Of a stretch of 38,069 nucleotides of DNA, positions 7,683 to 16,497 are shown in pieces (the stretch's first letter is position 1; every line of letters starts with the position of its first letter). Under the pieces are notes generated by a model. It did no database searches. It was not told where the DNA came from and saw only the letters and a list, made by a program, of their open reading frames with translations. The position numbers and the translations under genes are program-made. This DNA is from Bacteroides sp. SM23_62 (lineage in GTDB: Bacteria; Bacteroidota; Bacteroidia; Bacteroidales; SM23-62), in assembly GCA_001303955.1 (NCBI GenBank), contig LJUP01000010.1, positions 1 to 38,069 on the forward strand, in the 5' to 3' direction.

Positions 7683-8531
7683 ATGGAAATTTATACGGTG
7701 GCAAACAGCCATATGAAGCTTGACGGGGGCGCCATGTTTGGCATTGTTCCAAAGGTTTTATGGACCCGGCAGTATGAGGCTGATGAAAACAATATGGTCA
7801 ATATATCCATGCGGAGCCTGCTGGTGGTGGATGGAGAACGCCGGATCCTGTTTGATAACGGGATAGGGGATAAGCAGGACGAGAAGTTTTTCGGTTATTA
7901 TTACCTGAATGGAACCGACACCCTGGAGGATTCGCTGGATAAGCTGGGTTATGGACTGGATGACATTACCGATATGGTGCTGACACACCTTCATTTCGAT
8001 CATTGTGGAGGGAGTATAAAATACAATGAAGACAGATCGGGATTGACAACGGTTTTCCCAAAGGCCCGCTACTGGGTGAGTAAACAACAGTGGACGCTCG
8101 CCATGGATCCAAATCGCCTGGAGGCAGCTTCCTTTCTCAGGGAGAATTTCCTGCCCATCAGGGAGTGCGGGCAACTGGAGCTTTTTGAAGGAGTATATGA
8201 TCTTACACCGAATATACAGTTTCGCCTGTTTAACGGGCATACTGCCGGACAGATCATTGCATTGATAAGGTATGGGGACCGGACCATCGTGAATGCCGCA
8301 GACCTGGTTCCATTGATGGGTAATATCCCCATGTCATGGATATGTGGTTATGATACACAGCCATTGGTCGCTCTGCTGGAAAAAGAGGATTTCCTGAAAG
8401 AGTCACTGGAAAATAATTATATCTACTACTTCTACCATGATCTGGAGAACCAGTGCTGCACACTGAAGCAAACTGAAAAGGGGATCAGGCCAGACAGGTC
8501 TTTCCCGCTGGATCAGGTCACTAACATATGA
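7683..8531 (+). CDS. metallo-beta-lactamase-fold hydrolase
   Basis: A 282-residue soluble MBL-fold enzyme. The metal-binding motif HLHFDH is at residues 102-107 (H102, H104, D106, H107); a further metal histidine is likely in NGHTAGQ and the bridging aspartate in NAADLVPL. The sequence resembles the group that includes quorum-quenching lactonases and general MBL hydrolases, but the substrate cannot be told. I use the ATG at 7683 rather than an upstream in-frame codon at 7656 because the domain begins with MEIYTVANSHMKLDGG and the region before it holds the promoter-like box. The gene is divergent from mpl and convergent with a small minus-strand lipoprotein gene. Confidence 0.85.
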   Translation: MEIYTVANSHMKLDGGAMFGIVPKVLWTRQYEADENNMVNISMRSLLVVDGERRILFDNGIGDKQDEKFFGYYYLNGTDTLEDSLDKLGYGLDDITDMVLTHLHFDHCGGSIKYNEDRSGLTTVFPKARYWVSKQQWTLAMDPNRLEAASFLRENFLPIRECGQLELFEGVYDLTPNIQFRLFNGHTAGQIIALIRYGDRTIVNAADLVPLMGNIPMSWICGYDTQPLVALLEKEDFLKESLENNYIYYFYHDLENQCCTLKQTEKGIRPDRSFPLDQVTNI

Positions 8532-8582
8532 CCGCCTGACCCGGAGCTCGATGCCTGTGTCTCATGGCCGTCAGCCTAGATC

Positions 8583-8678
8583 TCAAGAGTGCTTCCAGCT
8601 GCCAACAGGTGGGGCACAACCCTGGGAAAGCATAAACAGCGGGATCAGCAGGATCAGTGAGATTGGAAAGTGTTTCAT
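8583..8678 (-). CDS. very small lipoprotein-like peptide (31 aa)
   Basis: A 31-codon frame that starts with MKHFPISLILLIPLFMLSQGC: a short basic start, a hydrophobic stretch and a cysteine in a loose lipobox, then only ten residues. It lies 21 bp after the stop of the DUF4251 gene on the same strand, so it could be co-transcribed. It may be a genuine tiny lipoprotein, or the remnant of a longer one. No family is recognised. Confidence 0.45.
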   Translation of the reverse strand: MKHFPISLILLIPLFMLSQGCAPPVGSWKHS

Positions 8679-8699
8679 ATGGTTGCTGTTTACCGACGC

Positions 8700-9275
8700 T
8701 TACAGTATAGGGGTTCCCTTATAAACCCTTGAAAGTGTCAGGGGTACCAGTTTACCGTGATAATTCAGTTGCCCGGACCAGTTTCCCCTGATACTGGCAT
8801 CGGCATATCCCTGGGAATTTACCATCAAAGTAATGTCATATGTCCCGATTGAAGACATGAATATCAACTTTATGCTGTAGGCATCCTCTTTCTTTCCGAT
8901 TACCGAGTATTCATACTTTGTGATCTTGCCATCAACTGTTGCCCCTCCTACACCGTTATACCCGATGGTTTCTGCGGACCCAAACTGCACGGTACCGGTG
9001 AGAGAATCAATCAGGACAAAATTAATAATCGGACTGACGGGTACACGTGTGCCATATTTATTGCTCAGGTAATCGGCTTCAAGGACAAATTGATGCTGGT
9101 TGACCATAAAATTGGTCACCTCGGCCATCCTTTCCATTTCAGCCGTCTTCTCGGCCTTTCTCTGTTCTTTCTGCAGTTTCTTTAATTCTTTTTGTGAAAG
9201 TTGCTGCACATCCTCCTGGGAATATGCTCCCAGGACGAATACAAATGCTACCGCGAGTGTTAGTAAAGTTTTCAT
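8700..9275 (-). CDS. DUF4251 domain-containing exported protein
   Basis: A 191-residue protein with a signal peptide (MKTLLTLAVAFVFVLGAYSQ), then a Lys/Glu/Gln-rich helix (about residues 20-50) and a beta-rich domain with the features of DUF4251: the FVLEADYL entry, the NFVLIDS strand, and the end LVPLTLSRVYKG. DUF4251 proteins are Bacteroidetes envelope proteins of unknown role. The ATG at 9275 is used because the signal peptide begins there; twelve upstream codons would precede it otherwise. It is followed by the 31-residue lipoprotein-like peptide. Confidence 0.8.
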   Translation of the reverse strand: MKTLLTLAVAFVFVLGAYSQEDVQQLSQKELKKLQKEQRKAEKTAEMERMAEVTNFMVNQHQFVLEADYLSNKYGTRVPVSPIINFVLIDSLTGTVQFGSAETIGYNGVGGATVDGKITKYEYSVIGKKEDAYSIKLIFMSSIGTYDITLMVNSQGYADASIRGNWSGQLNYHGKLVPLTLSRVYKGTPIL

Positions 9276-9374
9276 TTCAAATTTCAATTTAATGCTACAA
9301 TAATATAACAAATTTGCGGTTTTGGAAATTGTCCATTTTTAGTTAAAAAATGTTAACCAAAATAACCGGGAATA

Positions 9375-9866
9375 TCATTTTATGGCAAACCTTATGGCAA
9401 ATCCAGCATCATATCCGAGCTGTGTACCGAAGTTATTAATGATTGTCCATTCCGGCCGCCAGTCTAATGCGAGCTGTATAAACCCAAGCGTGTAATCAAC
9501 GCCCACATTGAGGTTAACGGTGGCAAAAAAATCATTTTCAGCATATGGATACATTACCAGTCCCGCGCCTCCACCGACCCCTCCATAAAAATGGAATTTC
9601 CTTTTATTGATAATCTTCCATTGCCTGATTCCGGTGAATTTCAAGACATCCCATTGCTGTGAGGCATACCAGCCGAAATTGTATTCTGACCTTCCGATCC
9701 TCCTGACATCTTTCTGGAATGAGAATTCAGCACCGGCATACTGGTAACTGTCATACCCGAATGCTCCTCTTACTCCCACAGCCTTGGAATATTCCTGTCC
9801 GTTCAGTGTCACGACTGTAAACAACAGAACAGTTAAGGCGGATATTATGCGTGTCGTGCCAAACAT
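9375..9866 (-). CDS. outer-membrane beta-barrel-like protein
   Basis: About 163 residues with a signal peptide (MFGTTRIISALTVLLFTVVT, cut after NGQ). The mature part has alternating aromatic strands (FGYDSYQYAGAEFSF, KFHFYGGVGGGAGLVMYPYA) and ends in an amphipathic strand with FAIRFAIK, as in small outer-membrane barrels of Bacteroidetes. The start is fixed at the ATG at 9866: the earlier TTG at 9887 is inside the promoter box TATCTTTG. It is divergent from the DUF4136 lipoprotein gene. Function unknown. Confidence 0.75.
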   Translation of the reverse strand: MFGTTRIISALTVLLFTVVTLNGQEYSKAVGVRGAFGYDSYQYAGAEFSFQKDVRRIGRSEYNFGWYASQQWDVLKFTGIRQWKIINKRKFHFYGGVGGGAGLVMYPYAENDFFATVNLNVGVDYTLGFIQLALDWRPEWTIINNFGTQLGYDAGFAIRFAIK

Positions 9867-9884
9867 GGCCTGCTTGTGAAGGTT

Positions 9885-9892
9885 CAAAGATA
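9885..9892 (-). promoter_or_regulatory. -7 box of the beta-barrel gene
   Basis: Minus-strand TATCTTTG is an exact TAnnTTTG match 18 bp before the ATG at 9866. It overlaps the TTG at 9887 and so argues against that codon as a start. Confidence 0.65.
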
Positions 9893-9939
9893 AAAAATAA
9901 TTATTCCATAGCTTTTTTAATTATTCTGTCGCAGAATAT

Positions 9940-9947
9940 TAATTTTG
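9940..9947 (+). promoter_or_regulatory. -7 box of the DUF4136 operon
   Basis: TAATTTTG is an exact TAnnTTTG match 30 bp before the ATG at 9978. It includes the TTG at 9945, which is therefore not the start. It is paired back to back with the minus-strand box at 9885-9892. Confidence 0.6.
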
Positions 9948-9977
9948 TTAGCTGTTTCAAGCAAAAATAGAGTAGTG

Positions 9978-10664
9978 ATGAAGATAACAAATCCGAAGGG
10001 GATCATACCGTGGTTCCTGATCATTGCCATACCCGTATCAATCCTGTCCTGCTATCCCGGAGGACCGTCAAATGCAGAGGATATGGATCTGGTGGGAACT
10101 TCCCACGACAAGGAATTTAACTTCAGTGCCGTAAGCTCATTTTCTTTGCCTGATACGATTGTTCATATGGTCGCTGATGGGGAAGAGGACGAGCTGGGCC
10201 GGGATTATGACAGCCTGATCATAGGCAGGGTGAGGGATCAGATGATTTCACATGGTTACAATGAAGAGCCGTTGGATACCCTGAATCCGGCAGATATTGT
10301 TTTGCTCATCTCTGCCATGTCATCAACCAATTCCGGGGTATTTTTCGATCCGTCTTGGTGGTGGGGATACTGGGGCTGGTGGCCCGGCTGGGGGGGATAC
10401 CCTGGTGGCCCCGTATGGGGACCCGGCTGGGGAATGGGGTTCCCGGTGGGATTCCCGGTTTATTTAAATTATACTACGGGGACACTGTTTATTACCATGG
10501 TGGATCCTGAAAATACTGACATAGACGAAAAAACCATTGCGGTCACCTGGCTGGCAGCCATCAATTCGCTGTTACAGGGGGGCGGACAATACACGGAACA
10601 ACGGATCACGGATAACATAGACCAGGCATTCAAGCAATCTCCTTATTTGAATAATAATCAATAA
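9978..10664 (+). CDS. DUF4136 domain lipoprotein with Trp/Gly-rich insert
   Basis: A 228-residue lipoprotein. The signal peptide ends in the lipobox SILSC with the modified Cys at residue 25. A DUF4136-type domain follows (YDSLIIGRVRDQMISHGY, PADIVLLISAM, GTLFITMVDPE, WLAAINSLL). Between the two halves a tract at residues 126-160 is dominated by Trp, Gly, Pro and Tyr. DUF4136 proteins are envelope lipoproteins of unknown function. The gene is followed 13 bp later by a beta-barrel gene on the same strand, probably in one transcript. Confidence 0.82.
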   Translation: MKITNPKGIIPWFLIIAIPVSILSCYPGGPSNAEDMDLVGTSHDKEFNFSAVSSFSLPDTIVHMVADGEEDELGRDYDSLIIGRVRDQMISHGYNEEPLDTLNPADIVLLISAMSSTNSGVFFDPSWWWGYWGWWPGWGGYPGGPVWGPGWGMGFPVGFPVYLNYTTGTLFITMVDPENTDIDEKTIAVTWLAAINSLLQGGGQYTEQRITDNIDQAFKQSPYLNNNQ

Positions 10665-10677
10665 ATCCTACCGGAAG

Positions 10678-11277
10678 ATGATGAAGAACATTGGATATAT
10701 TGTTGCGGGACTGAGCCTGATGGCATCTTTGAACGGTACCGCCCAGGTAGTGGATTACTACAGCACGGTTAATTATGGGATTTCTGTTCCCCTGGGTGAG
10801 ACGCGGGACTTTATTTCAAATACCAGCTTCAGGGGATTCAGCTTTGAATTCGGGCGGTTTTTTACCGAGGAGATAAGCGTAGGATTCCTGTTTGCCTGGA
10901 GTGTGTTCCATGAAAGTTTCCCAAGGGACACCTATGAATTTGAGGAGCTTACCCTGACGGGGAATGTATACCGCTATATCAATGCTTTTCCCCTCATGGC
11001 TGTCGGGCGTTACCATTTCAGTCCCGATTCAAAATTCAGGCCTTACCTGGGACTTGCATCAGGGACTTATGTGATCAATAAGGTGTCTGATCTTGGGGTG
11101 CACCGTTACGAGCATAAGAACTGGCATTTTGGACTGGCACCGGAAGCCGGATTAATCATCGGCATAGGGGCAGAGGCCTATGTCAACATGGGGGCCCATT
11201 ATAATCATGCTTTCAAATCAGGAGGGGATACACATTCATGGCTCAGCATTCAGGCCGGCGTAACTTTTATCTACTAG
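10678..11277 (+). CDS. outer-membrane beta-barrel protein
   Basis: A 199-residue protein with a signal peptide (MKNIGYIVAGLSLMASLNGT, cleavage near TAQ). The mature protein has the repeated short strands of an eight-strand OmpW/OmpX-like barrel: FEFGRFFTEEISVGFLFAW, FPLMAVGRYHFSPDSKFRP, HFGLAPEAGLIIG, and a final strand ending IQAGVTFIY. Two ATG codons in tandem (10678, 10681) are possible starts. It probably shares a promoter with the DUF4136 lipoprotein, so the pair may form an envelope unit. Its stop is directly next to the stop of the convergent DUF2752-like gene. Confidence 0.78.
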   Translation: MMKNIGYIVAGLSLMASLNGTAQVVDYYSTVNYGISVPLGETRDFISNTSFRGFSFEFGRFFTEEISVGFLFAWSVFHESFPRDTYEFEELTLTGNVYRYINAFPLMAVGRYHFSPDSKFRPYLGLASGTYVINKVSDLGVHRYEHKNWHFGLAPEAGLIIGIGAEAYVNMGAHYNHAFKSGGDTHSWLSIQAGVTFIY

Positions 11278-11712
11278 TCAGGCGAATATCAATTTTCCCA
11301 TCGCAAGGAGCTGTCCTTTAAAACAATAGAGGAAGAGCAGGATGCTTATTGCCAGGTCTGCTGAAAACAGGTATTGTATGCGAGGTATTTGCTTATACAA
11401 GAGCAGGGTGACAAGGATTCTCTGGATAAACTGGATCAGGAAGAAGGAAAAGATAAGCAAACTGTCCGGGTTATATCCTCTGGCAGCGTCCGGATTTCCC
11501 CTGACAATCTCGGAAAATGCCCTTGAAAGCCCCGAGGAGGGGGAAGGTTCGCCGGTGATCTTCTCATAGAATGAGGGGAGAGGATGATTGTCCTTTTTCG
11601 CAGAAAAAAGGCCGGAATAAATGAATACCATCATTATGATCCCGGCCAGCGATAAGTTAACTATGCAATAAGGTCTATTGATTCTCCTCTGCCTCCTTAA
11701 GGGCTTCTTCAT
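11278..11712 (-). CDS. DUF2752-like membrane protein lacking the family cysteines
   Basis: About 144 residues. A first membrane helix (NLSLAGIIMMVFIYSGLF), then HPLPSFYEKITGEPSPSSGL and SRAFSEIVRGNPDAARGYNP, then two further helices. DUF2752 proteins normally have CPxCGxTRA at this point; here it reads SPSSGLSRA, so both cysteines are replaced by serine. The role of the family is unknown. The start is taken at the ATG at 11712, which overlaps the end of the upstream gene by 38 bp; an earlier ATG at 11751 is possible but less likely. It is convergent with the beta-barrel gene. Confidence 0.7.
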   Translation of the reverse strand: MKKPLRRQRRINRPYCIVNLSLAGIIMMVFIYSGLFSAKKDNHPLPSFYEKITGEPSPSSGLSRAFSEIVRGNPDAARGYNPDSLLIFSFFLIQFIQRILVTLLLYKQIPRIQYLFSADLAISILLFLYCFKGQLLAMGKLIFA

Positions 11713-12394
11713 ACTTTTGCTGAAGCTTCTCGAACTTCTCTCTCTGTTCATCTGTTAACCTTGGTGAAATGGCTGTAATTTTAGTTGCCAGTGCAACAGC
11801 TTTGGCTGAAACCCTGGCATACTCTGCAAGGGCATGGATATCCCCCTGATTTGCCTTTTCCACCAGTCTGACATAATCCTGGATCAGGCTTTCATAGCTA
11901 TCCAGGACCTTCTCGAATTCTTCATCGGTGATCTCATCTCCCCATTCAAAATCTGCCCAGTCGTCCTCTGATTCAAGCTCTTCCAGCTTATCTTCAAGTT
12001 CTTCACCAAGTTCCTCGAGTTCCTTGCCTATATCTTCAAAGGTCTCTTCAATATCATCCCCAAGGTCTTCATTGATCTCCTCCATGATACGGATCCCTTC
12101 ACGTCCCCACCACCTGCCACCTTCATGTGCGATGCGAGTAAAGAACAGGATCCACATCAGTGCGATGGTTGTTCCAAGAATAGAAACCACCAGCCCGGCA
12201 GTAGGCAGGCCTTTGGTCCCATTTGATTTGGTTGCCTGGGAAAGTCCCACTGCACTGAGTATTACCCCGGCTGCTCCGAGTACCAGTCCCAAAACGGAAG
12301 TACAGCCGAGGATGGCCAGTGGGATGGCAATGATCCCCATGACAAGTCCCGCTATACCCAGTCCCTGGCCAGCATTTGTTTTAGTTTCTTCCAT
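11675..12394 (-). CDS. DUF4190-like membrane protein with long acidic helical domain
   Basis: A 239-residue protein. The N-terminal part has two membrane segments in the DUF4190 style (GLGIAGLVMGIIAIPLAILG and GLVLGAAGVILSAVGLSQA) and a third (GLVVSILGTTIALMWILFF). A very acidic helical stretch follows (Glu/Asp-rich, about residues 120-165), then a helical C-terminal domain (EKANQGDIHALAEYARVSAK, ISPRLTDEQREKFEKLQQ). Its function is unknown. The ATG at 12394 is used, since the upstream TTG at 12442 lies inside the -7 box. The downstream gene overlaps its end, so the two membrane proteins are probably made together. Confidence 0.75.
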   Translation of the reverse strand: MEETKTNAGQGLGIAGLVMGIIAIPLAILGCTSVLGLVLGAAGVILSAVGLSQATKSNGTKGLPTAGLVVSILGTTIALMWILFFTRIAHEGGRWWGREGIRIMEEINEDLGDDIEETFEDIGKELEELGEELEDKLEELESEDDWADFEWGDEITDEEFEKVLDSYESLIQDYVRLVEKANQGDIHALAEYARVSAKAVALATKITAISPRLTDEQREKFEKLQQKYEEALKEAEENQ

Positions 12395-12439
12395 AACAGC
12401 ATTTTTATTAAAGACGACCTGCAAGACAAACTGCTGCTG

Positions 12440-12447
12440 CAAAGATA
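12440..12447 (-). promoter_or_regulatory. -7 box of the DUF4190-like operon
   Basis: Minus-strand TATCTTTG is an exact TAnnTTTG match, 45 bp upstream of the ATG at 12394 and just behind the mutB stop. It separates this pair from the mutase transcript. Confidence 0.6.
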
Positions 12448-12461
12448 TAAAAAAGAGTACT

Positions 12462-14606
12462 TTATATCATACCTTCAAGCAGGATCTCCAAAATTTTTTG
12501 AGCGGCAACGGAGATGGAGGTACCCGGACCGAAAATTCCTGCAACGCCTGCATTATAGAGGGACTGGTAATCCTGGACCGGGATCACCCCTCCGGCAATC
12601 ACCAGGATATCTTCCCGCCCCATTTTACGGAGTTCTTCGATCACCTGTGGCACCAGGGTCTTATGTCCGCCGGCCAGGCTGGAAACACCCAGCAGATGCA
12701 CATCATTCTCCACCGCCTGCCGGGCTGCTTCTGACGGGGTCTGGAAAAGGGGACCTATATCCACGTCGAATCCGATATCTGCATATCCCGTAGAAACCAC
12801 CTTCGCACCCCGGTCATGTCCGTCCTGTCCCATTTTGGCAATCATGATCCGTGGTTGCCTGCCTTCCTTCAGGGCAAATCTGGCAGCCATTTCTTTCGCT
12901 TTGCTGAAGGCTGTATCTTCTGTGGATTCTGAAGAATAGATCCCGGAAATGGATCGGATCACCGCCTTATACCTGCCCCATACCTTTTCCAGCGCATAGG
13001 AGATCTCCCCAAGGGTGGCCCGTTTGGTGGCAGCTTCTACGGACAGTTGCAGGAGGTTCCCGCTGCGATTTGAGGCAGCCCGGGTAATTCTGTCAAGTAC
13101 CTCCTGCACCTGTTCATTGTTCCGTTCAGCCTTCAGTTTCTTAAGCCTTTTGATCTGTGCTTCCCTCACTGCCGTGTTATCCACCTCAAGGATGTCTATG
13201 GGATCTTCTTTTTCAAGTTTGAATTTATTGACGCCGACGATGGTATCCTTCCCGGAATCGATACGGGCCTGTTTCCTGGCGGCTGCCTCTTCGATCCTCA
13301 TCTTGGGCAGGCCGGTATCTATGGCTTTTGCCATGCCGCCGAGTTGTTCAACTTCCTCGATCAACTGCCAGGCACTGCGGGCAAGCTTGTCGGTAAGGTA
13401 TTCCACATAATAGGATCCGCCCCAGGGATCTATGGTCCTGGTGATATCAGTTTCTTCCTGGAGATAAAGCTGGGTATTCCGGGCAATCCGGGCAGAGAAA
13501 TCCGTGGGCAGCGCAATGGCCTCATCGAGGGCATTGGTATGCAGGCTCTGGGTATGTCCCAGGACAGATGCCATGGCCTCCACACATGTGCGTGTAACAT
13601 TATTGAATGGATCCTGCTCGGTAAGACTCCATCCCGAGGTCTGGGAGTGGGTTCGCAGGGCCATCGATTTCGGATTCTTTGGATTGAACCGGGATACAAT
13701 TTTTGACCAGAGCAACCTGGCTGCACGCATCTTTGCTATTTCCATAAAGTGATTCATCCCGATGGCCCAGAAAAATGAGATCCTGGGAGCAAAGGCATCG
13801 ATATCCAGCCCTGCGTTGACCCCTGTACGCAGGTATTCCAGTCCGTCCGCAAGGGTGTAGGCAAGTTCCAGGTCCGCGGTAGCCCCTGCTTCCTGCATGT
13901 GGTATCCCGAAATACTGATGGAATTGAACCGGGGCATTTTCTCAGCAGTATATTTGAAAATGTCAGCAATGATCCTCATGGAAGCCTCAGGCGGGTAAAT
14001 ATAGGTATTCCTGACCATGAATTCCTTCAGGATATCATTTTGAATGGTACCACTCAACTGCTCCAGAGAAACACCCTGTTCCAGTCCGGCTACAATATAA
14101 AAAGCCATGACCGGGAGAACGGCACCATTCATGGTCATGGATACGGACATTTTATCAAGGGGGATCCCGTCAAATAAAATGTTCATATCCAGGATGGAAT
14201 CAACCGCGACACCTGCTTTGCCGACATCTCCAACGACTCTTTCGTGGTCGGAATCATACCCCCGGTGTGTGGCCAGGTCAAAAGCTATGGACAGGCCTTT
14301 CTGTCCGGAGGCCAGGTTTCTTCTGTAAAAAGCATTGGATTCTTCAGCCGTTGAAAAACCGGCATACTGCCTGATGGTCCAGGGGTGCATCACATACATG
14401 GTGGGATAGGGCCCCCTCAGATAAGGAGGTATCCCTGCTGCGTAATGCAGGTGTTCCATCCCCTCCAGGTCATCCTTTGAAAACACAGACTTTACGCTGA
14501 TATGCTCGGGGGTAAGCCATGCTGCACCGGAAGGGGACGCTCCACCGGTCGTTGCTTGTTTGATATTTATATGGCTAAAATCGGGTCTCATTCGTTTTCT
14601 TTTCAT
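12462..14606 (-). CDS. mutB: methylmalonyl-CoA mutase, large (catalytic) subunit
   Basis: A 714-residue adenosylcobalamin enzyme that interconverts succinyl-CoA and (R)-methylmalonyl-CoA; in Bacteroidetes it feeds propionate formation or uses propionate. The substrate-binding barrel covers about residues 30-560 ([40 protein letters not shown]). The C-terminal B12-binding domain has [14 protein letters not shown], with the cobalt-ligand motif D595-x-H597-x-x-G600. The ATG overlaps the mutA stop by one base (TGATG), a sign of translational coupling. Length and motifs are complete. No ATPase-chaperone (MeaB-type) or epimerase gene is visible in the window. Confidence 0.97.
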   Translation of the reverse strand: MKRKRMRPDFSHINIKQATTGGASPSGAAWLTPEHISVKSVFSKDDLEGMEHLHYAAGIPPYLRGPYPTMYVMHPWTIRQYAGFSTAEESNAFYRRNLASGQKGLSIAFDLATHRGYDSDHERVVGDVGKAGVAVDSILDMNILFDGIPLDKMSVSMTMNGAVLPVMAFYIVAGLEQGVSLEQLSGTIQNDILKEFMVRNTYIYPPEASMRIIADIFKYTAEKMPRFNSISISGYHMQEAGATADLELAYTLADGLEYLRTGVNAGLDIDAFAPRISFFWAIGMNHFMEIAKMRAARLLWSKIVSRFNPKNPKSMALRTHSQTSGWSLTEQDPFNNVTRTCVEAMASVLGHTQSLHTNALDEAIALPTDFSARIARNTQLYLQEETDITRTIDPWGGSYYVEYLTDKLARSAWQLIEEVEQLGGMAKAIDTGLPKMRIEEAAARKQARIDSGKDTIVGVNKFKLEKEDPIDILEVDNTAVREAQIKRLKKLKAERNNEQVQEVLDRITRAASNRSGNLLQLSVEAATKRATLGEISYALEKVWGRYKAVIRSISGIYSSESTEDTAFSKAKEMAARFALKEGRQPRIMIAKMGQDGHDRGAKVVSTGYADIGFDVDIGPLFQTPSEAARQAVENDVHLLGVSSLAGGHKTLVPQVIEELRKMGREDILVIAGGVIPVQDYQSLYNAGVAGIFGPGTSISVAAQKILEILLEGMI

Positions 14607-16492
14607 CAGTGGATGCCGAGCAATCCCTGGAAATGCTTCAGTTCTTCCAGCACATTTGAACCAACATGGATGAAGTGTTCAATGCCGTTTTTTTTCAGGA
14701 TTTCCAGATCTTCCTTCGGGTAACCGGCAACGACAGGGATACACCTGTCTTTCAGCAGGGGCATCACCTTGCCGGCCAGACCGGCATATTCTTCATCCGA
14801 ACTGCAGAGGACCACGATATCCGCCCCGGCATCGACGGCTTCACGGGCACCTTTTTCAGGGGATTCGAAGCCAATGTTATCGATCACCTGAAAACCTGCA
14901 CAGGCAAAAAAGTTGCAGGCAAACATGGCCCGTGCCCGGCGCATGGCCAGATTTCCCAGGGTAAGCATGAAGACCAGCGGCTTTTTGCCCGGATGGTTCT
15001 CCGTTTTTAAACGCATGTTTTCATAATCCCTGCTTCCCCGGAAAAGATCCAGTGGTTCAATGATGCACTGGTCCTCCCTAAGTTTCTTTGCTGCAAGGGG
15101 AATATCCCCGGTCTCTGCTGCCATTTCCTCCTGGAAATCAGGATACTGGTTGGTCCCAACCAGGATATCCCTGCGGGTGGCCAGGTTTTTCAACCGGGAT
15201 TCCGCTGATTGCCTGACAGCATCCTGGATGAATCCATCGATAAGTGATTTATGAAATCCCCCTTTTTCTTCCACCTCGAGAAACAGCTCCCAGGCGCCCT
15301 CAATCAGGGCAGCCGTAATATTCTCAATATAATAGGACCCCGCAGCCGGGTCAATCACCTTGTCAAGGTATGATTCCTCTTTCAGCACCACCTGGGTGTT
15401 CCTGGCTATACGGTTTGAGAATGGGTCCGATTGTCTGAAAGGAGCATCAAAAGGCCTGACAGTCAGTGAATCTGTGCCACCTATTATCGCGGACATGGAT
15501 GCTGTTGTCCCCCGGAGTATGTTCACATAAGGATCATACAACGTCTGATTCCACCCTGATGTGCTGGTGTGGATGAACATGGGATGCTTCAGGGCGGTTT
15601 CTGCAGACCAGGCTTCAACAATCTTTGACCATAGCAGCCGTGCTGCCCGCAGTTTGGCAATCTCCATGAAATAACTCGATCCGATGGAAAACTGGAACTG
15701 CATATGTGGCAGGATCTCTTCAGGTTTTGCCCCTATTTCCGTTAACTGTGCCAGGTATTCATGTCCCTGGGCCAGTGTGAAAGCCAGTGCCTGTGTTACG
15801 GAAGAACCTGCATCGTGGAACATGTTTCCCCCAACATGGATAACCCTGAAGCGGGACAGGTTTGCCGCTGCAAATTCCAGGCATTCACGCAGCTCGGAAA
15901 AGTCAGTAAACATATCCCTGGAGAAATTTCCCGTGGATGCCAGTGTCCCCAGAGGATCGAATGTGATGCTCCCCCTGACATTTTTCGCATCTTCGCCCGT
16001 ATCGTTGATATGACTGACCAGAAAATGAAGTACATCGGTGAATTGTTCCCGAAGGATAAAATTAACCGGTACACTTTCCAGGGGGAGATCATGAAGCAAA
16101 GTCTTTAGATCTGATTCCGATATACGGTCACTGGAAGTCAAATCAAATCCAATGGAATTGACCCCTTTCTGAATGATATCCAGCGCATCCTGGTTGGCCG
16201 CCCGCATATCTCTGACCATCAAATCCTGCCTGGCCAGCCAGGCATTGTCATCCGTTTTGGAGCTGCGGATGAATGGGAATTGTCCAGGTACGGCATCCAA
16301 AAAATCCAGGCCGTCAAGGTCCTCTGAACTGTAATAGGGTTTTATATGATAACCGTCCGGTGTGTGCCAGATCAGCCTTTTATCATAATCACCTTCATTC
16401 AGGACAGCCCTTATTTGTTCCTCCCATGCCCCGGTTGCGACAGGGGGAAATTCTTCAAAGAGAGATTCTCTTGCAGGCGTTGCTTTCTCCAT
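14606..16492 (-). CDS. mutA: methylmalonyl-CoA mutase, small subunit
   Basis: A 628-residue paralogue of the large subunit that forms the heterodimer and is not catalytic. The barrel part is recognisable ([33 protein letters not shown]), while the B12-domain motif DxHxxG is absent: the corresponding segment reads [14 protein letters not shown]. It starts 5 bp after the stop of a beta-barrel gene and is translationally coupled to mutB. Confidence 0.95.
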   Translation of the reverse strand: MEKATPARESLFEEFPPVATGAWEEQIRAVLNEGDYDKRLIWHTPDGYHIKPYYSSEDLDGLDFLDAVPGQFPFIRSSKTDDNAWLARQDLMVRDMRAANQDALDIIQKGVNSIGFDLTSSDRISESDLKTLLHDLPLESVPVNFILREQFTDVLHFLVSHINDTGEDAKNVRGSITFDPLGTLASTGNFSRDMFTDFSELRECLEFAAANLSRFRVIHVGGNMFHDAGSSVTQALAFTLAQGHEYLAQLTEIGAKPEEILPHMQFQFSIGSSYFMEIAKLRAARLLWSKIVEAWSAETALKHPMFIHTSTSGWNQTLYDPYVNILRGTTASMSAIIGGTDSLTVRPFDAPFRQSDPFSNRIARNTQVVLKEESYLDKVIDPAAGSYYIENITAALIEGAWELFLEVEEKGGFHKSLIDGFIQDAVRQSAESRLKNLATRRDILVGTNQYPDFQEEMAAETGDIPLAAKKLREDQCIIEPLDLFRGSRDYENMRLKTENHPGKKPLVFMLTLGNLAMRRARAMFACNFFACAGFQVIDNIGFESPEKGAREAVDAGADIVVLCSSDEEYAGLAGKVMPLLKDRCIPVVAGYPKEDLEILKKNGIEHFIHVGSNVLEELKHFQGLLGIH

Positions 16493-16497
16493 AATGA

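Noticed and set aside
11928-12734. Long serine-rich open frame on the plus strand.
   Set aside because: It is the antisense of the Glu/Asp-rich part of the DUF4190-like protein and of the mutB end.
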